A DNA stretch of 9,265 nt from an uncultured Saprospiraceae bacterium (GTDB taxonomy: Bacteria > Bacteroidota > Bacteroidia > Chitinophagales > Saprospiraceae): NCBI GenBank assembly GCA_937930625.1, contig CALHBW010000566.1, positions 1 through 9,265 on the forward strand, given 5' to 3'. A program made the translations under genes and the position numbers. The notes under the pieces are model-generated. The model saw only the letters and a program-made list of their open reading frames with translations, searched no databases and was not told where the DNA came from. Below, in pieces: positions 1-6,200 of this stretch (position 1 is the first letter of the stretch; the number at the start of each line of letters is the position of its first letter).

Positions 1-130
1 TTAAAAATCAGCAAATTACGTATTATTAAAACGACTTTTCGTTCGCCCTGTTTCTATATTTTTATTTCATTTAAAAATAGCATTTTATAAATTAAGAATA
101 TTTTAAATAAAGTAAAAAATATAAGTAATC
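1..130. other. AT-rich non-coding left edge
   Basis: This stretch is strongly AT-rich and has no credible reading frame on either strand. I see no RNA gene or clear promoter. It may belong to the intergenic space of a gene beyond the left edge. Confidence 0.5.
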
Positions 131-161
131 CGTTTACTAAATTTTTCAAGTTTGGTAAACG
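131..161. repeat. Solitary hairpin repeat (CGTTTACTAAA family)
   Basis: A 31-nt inverted repeat begins CGTTTACTAAATTT and ends AAGTTTGGTAAACG around a 3-nt centre. The 14-nt arms pair with two positions that would be G-U in RNA. The same arm sequence recurs at 212-225 and 409-422, where it flanks a mobile-like element. This copy therefore looks like an unoccupied version of that site. Its function is unknown; it has no U-tract of a canonical terminator. Confidence 0.65.
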
Positions 162-211
162 TAAGCGGAGAACAATTTTTTGTAATCAGCTAAAAACCAG
201 TGCATTACTCA

Positions 212-422
212 CGTTTACTAAACTTTTTGAAGTCTATTGATACCCCACAGAATATAAGATTTTGATTATCAAATAATTATAATTTTAAAAATTAACTTAT
301 TTTATAAAAATTTATTTTAAAATTATAATTGATTATCAATGAATTATGAAATTTAGAAATTCAATTCAAATGAGTTTTCTATTCTGTGGGGTATCAATAG
401 ACTTTTTGAAGTTTAGTAAACG
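212..422. repeat. Hairpin repeat split by a MITE-like insertion
   Basis: The 42-nt outer arms 212-253 and 381-422 are inverted copies except for a short central block. That block, ACTTTTTGAAGT, is in the same orientation in both arms (222-233 and 401-412). Joining 212-233 to 413-422 gives a 32-nt hairpin with perfect 14-bp arms and a TTTG loop, closely resembling the intact hairpin at 131-161. The simplest reading is a hairpin repeat into which the 234-400 element inserted, duplicating the 12-bp centre. Confidence 0.65.
234..400. mobile_element. MITE-like element, 167 bp, perfect 20-bp TIRs
   Basis: The ends are CTATTGATACCCCACAGAAT (234-253) and its exact reverse complement (381-400). A 12-bp direct repeat, ACTTTTTGAAGT, flanks both sides as a likely target-site duplication. 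The interior is very AT-rich and non-coding. It contains a 16-bp inner inverted repeat (AATTATAATTTTAAAA near 275-290 against TTTTAAAATTATAATT near 315-330) and two copies of TGATTATCA (263-271, 330-338). No transposase is encoded, so it would be a non-autonomous element mobilised in trans. The ends match those of the element at 2565-2878. An alternative is a chromosomal repeat that never moved on its own. Confidence 0.65.
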
Positions 423-433
423 GGGTACTCAAA

Positions 434-478
434 GATGTGGGCTATCGTTAGATTTGCAAAATGCCAGCCGACTCGCGC
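434..478 (+). repeat. Degraded, chimeric fragment of the 2545-2898 repeat
   Basis: Positions 434-473 align without gaps to the right arm of the second element (2861-2900), about 33 of 40 bases identical. Positions 452-478 align even better to its inner arm (2825-2851), 25 of 27 identical. The fragment thus mixes the outer and inner arms. No inverted partner is visible nearby. A further scrap at 541-556 (TCTATTGA followed by CAGCCAACT) joins pieces of the same two modules. Confidence 0.5.
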
Positions 479-561
479 TTGTCCTATGATTTTTAAAACA
501 CATTACAGAAACTTTCTTGCGTTCGCCTTGCGCTTGAAGTTCTATTGACAGCCAACTAAAA

Positions 562-584
562 AAGGCAACCCGATGGGTTGCCTT
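562..584 (-). terminator. Rho-independent terminator of the 376-aa protein gene
   Basis: On the minus strand a perfect 10-bp GC-rich stem, AAGGCAACCC / GGGTTGCCTT with a 3-nt ATC loop, runs directly into a run of T residues (TTTTTT at the stem end). It lies about 50 bases past the stop codon at 637-639. This is a canonical intrinsic terminator in the right orientation and distance for that gene. Confidence 0.9.
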
Positions 585-636
585 AATATTAAAAAATCGA
601 CAAATGCAGTCTTTTTATAAAATGAATAAATAAAAG

Positions 637-1767
637 TTATTCACTGACTTTAATGAATTTTTCAGAAGAAGAACGCCAATTTGCGCCCTCTATTTGTACA
701 AAATAAGTACCTGCGCTGAGATTTGCCACAGGCAAATTAATCTGATTGACGCCTTTGATAATTTCAATGTCTTGCTGTAAGACAAGTTTACCTGCAATAT
801 TCATTATAACAATACTTGCCGGCGCGTCTGTGCCTGAAAATAAGCGTAGCTGTACATCGCTATTTTGTATCGGATTCGGGAAAATATCAAGCGTACCGAT
901 ATTATCCTCAATACAAGTAGTATTCACCTGAATGATGTCCGAATATTGTGCAGAACCATCTTGGTCAACCTGCTTTAATCGGTAATAATTATCAGCAGAA
1001 ACCATCATGTAATCCGAGAAAGAGTATTGCTGTAAAGTGGTCGAATTTCCTGCGGCTGTTACTTGTCCAATATCTTCAAAATCGCTGCCATTGAGACTTC
1101 TTTGAACGATGACATGAGAAGTGTTTATTTCGCTGGCAGTTCTCCACGAAAGGTCAATTCTACATCCTTCGGCAATGCCGTCAAAACTGATTAATTCCAT
1201 TGGCAACAAACAACTGGCACAACTGGAAACATTACCATAGACGGTACCTATGGCATCAAATCGCTGATTATTGCTGAGTTCACCGACAAAAGTTGGCGGA
1301 AAAACCGTTTCGTGCCATTGAAGCTCGTAACACGCGTCCGGCTCCAATAAATCAAAGCTAACTTGCCCGACTCGTATCCATGCCTCGGAAGTCAGAAATG
1401 AACCATCTCCTCCTTGCAATTCAACATTATACGAGACTACCGTATCAAGAGATCCTGTAAGATTGTGTGGAGAATAAAGCGTAAAACCCAGCAGCCCCGG
1501 ACCACCCGGTACAAAACCGGTCAGGTCTTGGCGGGTAATTGTTGGATTTTGAACAGCACTTCTATTATAAGAAAAACGGTAATTCTGTTCGCTCATAAAA
1601 AAACCAGTATTACCATCAGCAGCTTTTACCTCAATATCTACGAGTAAAGTAGAATCATCACACCCTACCGCATTGAGAAAACGGACATCATACTCTGCTT
1701 GTGCTTGCACAAACAGTGTAGATAATATGACAAAGAATAGTGTGCTTACATGTTTTAATTTAATCAT
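637..1767 (-). CDS. Secreted T9SS type A sorting domain protein with cohesin-like N-terminal region
   Basis: This 376-residue protein starts at ATG 1765-1767 with a signal peptide: a basic MIKLK stretch, a hydrophobic core and likely cleavage after VQAQA (about residue 24). Residues about 25-180 form a beta-rich region with lines such as NYRFSYNRSAV and VGQVSFDLL, reminiscent of cohesin-like sandwiches; this assignment is tentative. A C-x2-C pair sits at 183/186. Residues about 188-283 (LPMELISFDG, IDLSWRTASE, YYRLKQVDQDG) are the Fn3-like domain that commonly precedes the sorting signal in Bacteroidota. Residues about 291-376 are a T9SS C-terminal domain, with FPNP near its start, NIAGKLV in the middle, SAGTYFVQI and the ending KFIKVSE. 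The family context predicts Sec export, then T9SS passage across the outer membrane and release or surface attachment. The gene has its own terminator at 562-584. Its binding partner or substrate cannot be read from the sequence. Confidence 0.9.
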   Translation of the reverse strand: MIKLKHVSTLFFVILSTLFVQAQAEYDVRFLNAVGCDDSTLLVDIEVKAADGNTGFFMSEQNYRFSYNRSAVQNPTITRQDLTGFVPGGPGLLGFTLYSPHNLTGSLDTVVSYNVELQGGDGSFLTSEAWIRVGQVSFDLLEPDACYELQWHETVFPPTFVGELSNNQRFDAIGTVYGNVSSCASCLLPMELISFDGIAEGCRIDLSWRTASEINTSHVIVQRSLNGSDFEDIGQVTAAGNSTTLQQYSFSDYMMVSADNYYRLKQVDQDGSAQYSDIIQVNTTCIEDNIGTLDIFPNPIQNSDVQLRLFSGTDAPASIVIMNIAGKLVLQQDIEIIKGVNQINLPVANLSAGTYFVQIEGANWRSSSEKFIKVSE

Positions 1768-2167
1768 AACTAATTCGATATTTTTTGAATGTAAATGAAC
1801 GGAAAAGATAACTTGATATGGTCAAAGTTGGCTATCACCCCGTCAATTTGAACCATTATCCAGACACAACCATGTAGCGTAAAGTGTTTATTGCCAAGCA
1901 ATTATGTCGTTTGCTCCTGTTTTTGTTTGATGATAGCCAAATGCTGATTTAAGATTCGGAAGTAAATAGAGCTTTTTATGCCCCGACTACAATTTCTTAT
2001 CTCTATGAAATGTGACGATGATTGAGTGTTTTTGTTCCGATAAAAAAAATGAAAAAGAAAGTGACAGGCACTTAAATGGCTGGTAATCAGTAGTTTTGCA
2101 CCCTGCCTCAATAAAGGAAAACGTGACAGTTGTTAGGTAGCTATATTATAAGGTGAGAAGAATTTTT
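1768..2167. other. Intergenic region upstream of the 376-aa gene, nothing recognised
   Basis: About 400 bases with no convincing gene, RNA or repeat. The part next to the start codon is AT-rich and lacks a Shine-Dalgarno sequence, which is normal for Bacteroidota. The promoter of the 376-aa gene should lie here. I could not find a -33/-7 pair (TTTG and TAnnTTTG) at the expected spacing. Confidence 0.5.
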
Positions 2168-2204
2168 GGTTCTTTGACATTTTTTGCAAATTCAATAAAG
2201 CTTT

Positions 2205-2347
2205 GGCTCATGTAGGAAATCAGGTGGAATACAGACTGGTTTTTATTTTAATTTGGATAAAATACTGATAATCAATCCTATAAGATTTTCGAAAACCTTA
2301 TAGGATTTGGGCTTGCTTCACATTCCACCTGATTTCCTACATGAGCC
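2205..2347. mobile_element. MITE-like element, 143 bp, perfect 26-bp inverted repeats
   Basis: Arms 2205-2230 and 2322-2347 are exact reverse complements (outer end GGCTCATGTAGGAAATCAGG). The centre holds a near-perfect 34-nt palindrome at 2274-2307 (AATCCTATAAG ... CTTATAGGATT around TTTTCGAAAA) with a single mismatched pair. The flanks TAAAGCTTT (2196-2204) and TAAACTTT (2348-2355) could be an imperfect target-site duplication. There is no open reading frame. It could equally be a large structured repeat that does not transpose. Confidence 0.5.
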
Positions 2348-2357
2348 TAAACTTTCA

Positions 2358-2432
2358 TCTCACGCAGAGTTCGCAGAGAACGTAGAGTACTGATAATCAA
2401 TTCTCTGCGACCTCTGCGCTCTCCGCGTGAGA
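2358..2432. repeat. Imperfect hairpin repeat, CACGCAGAG / CTCTGCG type
   Basis: The left arm starts TCTCACGCAGAG and continues with further GCAGAG and TAGAG units. The right arm carries matching CTCTGCG units and ends CCGCGTGAGA. Pairing is imperfect. The loop contains TACTGATAATCAAT (2388-2401), a 14-mer also found at 2263-2276 in the neighbouring element. From memory, CGCAGAG-type repeats of this kind are dispersed in many Bacteroidota genomes; the window itself shows one copy. Confidence 0.55.
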
Positions 2433-2544
2433 CACTATTTGCAAAAAACGTCAAAGAATCGAATTTTTCTGATTGTAACGTTTTGCGTTGGTAAAAAAAT
2501 GATGGTATTTAATGTGTTGATTTTTAACGTTTTGCGAACCTTAC

Positions 2545-2898
2545 TCGGCGGACATTTTGAAAATCTATCGATACCCCACAAGTCCTCAATAAGTCAACTT
2601 GGCTGACATTTTGCAAATGGCAGACAAGTTACATTTGTATTTCAAATTTAAAATCAACTAACTACAAAATTTATTTTTAATCATAATTAAAAAATTATAT
2701 AAAAAAAAATTCATTCACAATAAAAAAATACTTAGTATAAGTATAAATTAATTTTTAGAATATTATTATTTAAACTATGTAAGTGATTAATTTTCAATAA
2801 AATAAAAAAATGTTGTTGTCTGCCATTTGCAAAATGTCAGCCAACTCGCGCCACCGGAAAGATGTGGGGTATCAATAGATTTCAAAAATGTCCGCCGA
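2545..2898. repeat. Palindrome carrying the second MITE-like element
   Basis: Outer arms 2545-2580 and 2863-2898 are inverted copies with about three mismatches in 36. Leaving out 2565-2878 and merging the flanks gives a 29-nt palindrome with perfect 14-bp arms (TCGGCGGACATTTT and its complement). This parallels the split hairpin at 212-422. Confidence 0.6.
2565..2878. mobile_element. MITE-like element, 314 bp, same ends as the 234-400 element
   Basis: The terminal repeats CTATCGATACCCCACA (2565-2580) and TGTGGGGTATCAATAG (2863-2878) differ by one base pair and match the outer 16 bp of the 234-400 element. Just inside is a perfect 29-bp inverted repeat (2599-2627 and 2816-2844), with 18-bp unmatched spacers on both sides. 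Each of those arms is itself an imperfect hairpin around TGC. The core is about 190 bp of very AT-rich non-coding DNA with a small stem at 2728-2744. Possible target-site duplications ATTTTGAAAAT (2554-2564) and ATTTCAAAAAT (2879-2889) agree at 9 of 11 bases. No transposase is present. Confidence 0.6.
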
Positions 2899-2965
2899 CT
2901 TGAGTTTGCTCTTCAATTTAAATCACATCATCAACGCAATCCGTTGCAATCAGGAATTTTTTAAC

Positions 2966-2999
2966 TAACCCAAGTAGCAATTTATTGCTACTTGGGTTA
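2966..2999 (-). terminator. Strong hairpin 3' of the giant gene, probable terminator
   Basis: A perfect 15-bp stem (TAACCCAAGTAGCAA and its complement) closes on a 4-nt loop about 70 bases beyond the stop codon of the giant gene. On the minus strand the stem is followed by GTTAAAAAATT and not by a clean T-run, so it is not a textbook intrinsic terminator. Its position at the 3' end and the absence of any plus-strand gene feeding it make termination or 3'-end protection the likeliest roles. Confidence 0.6.
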
Positions 3000-3070
3000 A
3001 TCTTAATTTTTAAGCCTCCAAACTTGAGATAAGGCAGGTGTTTTTGGGCAAATTCGGGATTTGTAATCAA

Positions 3071-3259
3071 CTACTTCGGCACGCGTGATGAAATGCCATT
3101 ATTCTCAAACCATAATGACTTATCCTGTCCGTTGATGTCTCCATCCAAATTAAAATCAGGCGAAAAGTAATAATCGAAAATACCATTATTCTCAAACCAA
3201 ATCGTCTTATCCGTTCCTTTAATATCAAAACTTGGAAAATCCGATTGGTCGGCATCGCC
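3071..3259 (-). other. Dockerin-like C-terminal calcium-loop pair
   Basis: Residues 1994-2055 hold two related units, each ending DK(T/S)(I/L)WFENNGI. The second loop, DFNLDGDINGQD, has the EF-hand/dockerin spacing: acidic or Asn ligands at positions 1, 3, 5, 7, 9 and 12 (D2028, N2030, D2032, D2034, N2036, D2039). The first, DADQSDFPSFDIKGTD, appears expanded by about four residues and probably binds calcium poorly. The WFENNG codons are identical over 17 bases (3096-3112 and 3183-3199), suggesting recent duplication or conversion. Confidence 0.75.
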
Positions 3260-6200
3260 TGCGAACATTGTCCATTCACCTGTTGGTAGTTGTTTTTGTC
3301 CGAAACTGGTTGGGTCGCGGTAGCTATCTGATGAACGAAAATCGTAGGTCAATGTGTTATTGATAACATCGACGGGTTGGGGCGTCATTATCCCGATGTG
3401 ATTGCGATGCTCTACGACAATGTAAAGCGGACTCGCTACCACAGAAGTCAACGCACAACGGTCAGGGAAGGTGATACTCCCGTCTTTCATAAGCAAACCT
3501 GCTGTTATGCCTACTTCTGTACTTTTTTGAATATCTGTTCGGAAAGAAACCAATACCCAATCCGTTTCATCGCCTGTGTAGTCGGCGTCTGTCCAGCTTG
3601 CGCCTTCTGTGCCGGGGTAGTTCCACGGAGTTCCGCTGTAGGGTTGTCCGGCGGGTGTCGGTGTAGCAAGCGCGCTAGCGGGTGTTTGTCCGGGTAGTAA
3701 TTTTCTGGTGGAAACGAGGGTAGTAAGCATCTCGCCAAGTACAGGCTCATAAGCTCCTTCTAACCAAGCATACAACTCAATATCTACACAATCCGGCTCA
3801 ATGACGATAATGACCGTTTCTGTATTGCATAGTGAAGGCGTACCATCATCGCATACTTCATAGCTTAAGCTGTCTATACCGACAAAATTTGGGTTGGGCG
3901 TGTAGTCCAGATTACCGTTGGGCTGAATAGTGGCTGTACCATTGGGCGGTACTGCCATCGAAACTAAGGTTGTACTCAGGTTATCATTTTCTATATCCAA
4001 ATCATTTAATAATACATTATCCTGAATAGTAGAATTAGCAAACATAAATAAACTATCCAGCACAGGCACAGGTGCATCATTTATGGGCGCAATATTAATC
4101 GTGACGCTTGCTATATCACACAAAGCAGGGTTGCCATCATCGCAAATTTCATATTCAAATGTATCGATACCGAAAAAATCAGGCATAGGTGTGTAGGAGT
4201 AGAAACCACCTGCCAGAAGTATTAAACTACCATTTTGAGGCGGCGTAATCGGGGTGATATTTACTGTTAAATTACCACCTTCTATATCGCTGTCATTTGC
4301 TATGGCATTGCCTGTAAACGGCGTGTCTTCCGTTGTACTATCCATGTCATTTACGGCAATTGGTGCGTCATTTTCTCCTATGATATTGATGTTGACTGTT
4401 GTGGTGCTACATTCGGAAGGTATGCCATTGTCGCAGACCTCATAGGTGAATGAATCAAAACCGAAAAAGTTAGCATTAGGCGTGTAGGTATATGTGCCGT
4501 CCGCATTGAGTATAAGTGTACCGTTGCTGACATTTGAAACGGGAGTTGTTGTTACGGTTAGCGTTTGGTTTTCTACATCGCTGTCGTTGGCAAGTACATC
4601 TCCTGAAGCAATTGCATCTTCTTGTATTTGTGCAAAATCAATTTGAGTAATCGGTGCATCATTGACCGCATCAACTGTTATTGTGACCGTCGCTTGTGCA
4701 CATAAAATCGATGTGTCATCATCACAAATTTCATAAGTAAAATTATCTGCACCAAAGAAATTTGCATCGGGAACGTAGCTATACGTACCGTCTGAGTTGA
4801 GGGTCAATGTACCATTTGACACATCTGAAATCGGGGTGGTATTGACCGTCAAATTACTACTTTCTACATCGCTGTCATTTGCGGCAACATTGCCGTTAAA
4901 TGTGACATCTTCTGCTGTGGTGGCGACATCATTTACAGCGACCGGAACATCATTTACAGGAGCGATAGTGAGTGTCACCGTCGCCGTGCTGCATAAAGAA
5001 ACATCTACGGGAACACCCGTCGTTATGGTTTCGTAATTGATAATTAATTTCGGCGGAGCTGTACCATCGAAAGACTCAGCCGTGCGCCTTCCTGTTCCCT
5101 CTATGATGAAAGTCATTGCATTGCCATTCGCCCAATCTCCACGATTGATAATTTCTTGTACAACAGAGCTAATATCTGAACTTTGATAAGTAGTGCCTAT
5201 CGTCCAAGCGGGAAGATTTGACCATGAAGTGCTGGCACTTGTGCGTGTCTTTGAACTGACGGCAGAGGGTGTCGTGGGAATGGCAAGCGCATTGCCCGTT
5301 GCTTCTGCGCTAATCGTCAGCGAGGTTGCTACACTTTGCGCTTCATCTGCCACAAATTCCAAGTAAGCATCTGTCACCGTCGCGCCTTGCGGCACGGCAA
5401 TATTGGTCATTCGGATGCCAATAGCACTATAGAAGCTGGGGCTATCTTCCATAATATCCAAATCAGAACTTGTGGTTTCAACTGTCCCATCTACAAGTTC
5501 TTCTACATCATCTGCACTTGATGCGACTTGCCCGGAGAAATATCCCGGTGTCACTATTGTCGTTGTAAAAGTTGCATCGTCGCACACTTCGTAAGTGAAG
5601 CTGTCTGTGCCGTAAAAATCAGGATTGGGGGTGTAATCAAATGTACCATCAGCATTGAGGGTGAGTGTACCGTTGGAGACGTTGCTTTGCGGGGTAGTAT
5701 TTATCATCAAGTTATCATTGTCGGGGTCATTATCGTTTGTTAATACATTGTTTGACAATGAATTGTCTTCATTTACAGCAAAATTATCATCAACAATATC
5801 GGGAATTGTATTGCAGTCTTCTACCGTAATCAGTTGTGTGTAAACTCTGGTACATTCATAATATTTGGTAATTAATTGTAAATTGTATGTACCCGGATTA
5901 TTCCAAACTACCGTTTGAGCATCTACCGAAAAACTCGAAGGGGTAGCTCCTGATACAAACCATGTAAAGTCCATCTCGCTATAGGCAGAATCTACTTTTA
6001 TTTCTACCGGAAATCCGGCACAAATCAGATTAGGTATAATGAGATTATTGTCAAAACAAGGCGTGTTTTCGCGTCCGGGTGTACCGTAGGCGGAGTTGAT
6101 ATTGGAGGAGGATTCCCATGAAGGAGATAGTGCATTATCGAAATTTGGGGTAATCAATGAGAGAGTTGGTCCATTGCCATCGGGAATAGTATCCCAGGGT

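Larger units (their letters stand above)
2168..2460. repeat. Nested inverted-repeat composite, outer 24-bp arms
   Basis: The outer arms 2168-2191 (ending TTTTTTGCAAAT) and 2437-2460 (starting ATTTGCAAAAAA) are inverted copies matching at 22 of 24 positions. They enclose two further hairpin elements: 2205-2347 and 2358-2432. The arrangement suggests several small repeats accumulated inside one another. Nothing in it codes for protein. Confidence 0.6.

Noticed and set aside
234..400. Insertion sequence with its own transposase
   Set aside because: The space between the terminal repeats is only 127 bp, AT-rich and without a reading frame.
1791..1815. TATCTTTT on the minus strand as a -7 promoter box for the 376-aa gene
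   Set aside because: It is one base off TAnnTTTG, but no TTTG lies at the expected distance upstream; AT-rich DNA gives such matches by chance.
1902..2111. Minus-strand frame of 69 codons in the intergenic region
   Set aside because: The translation is low in complexity, has no recognisable motif or signal, and the region shows no supporting start context or terminator.
2358..2432. Repeated GCAGAG units as a CRISPR array
   Set aside because: The units are very short, irregular and form one imperfect hairpin; there are no regular spacers and no cas genes.
1768..3070. tRNA or other structured RNA gene in the large intergenic gap
   Set aside because: No cloverleaf arms or T-loop consensus were seen; the visible stems are long perfect inverted repeats of the repeat-element type.
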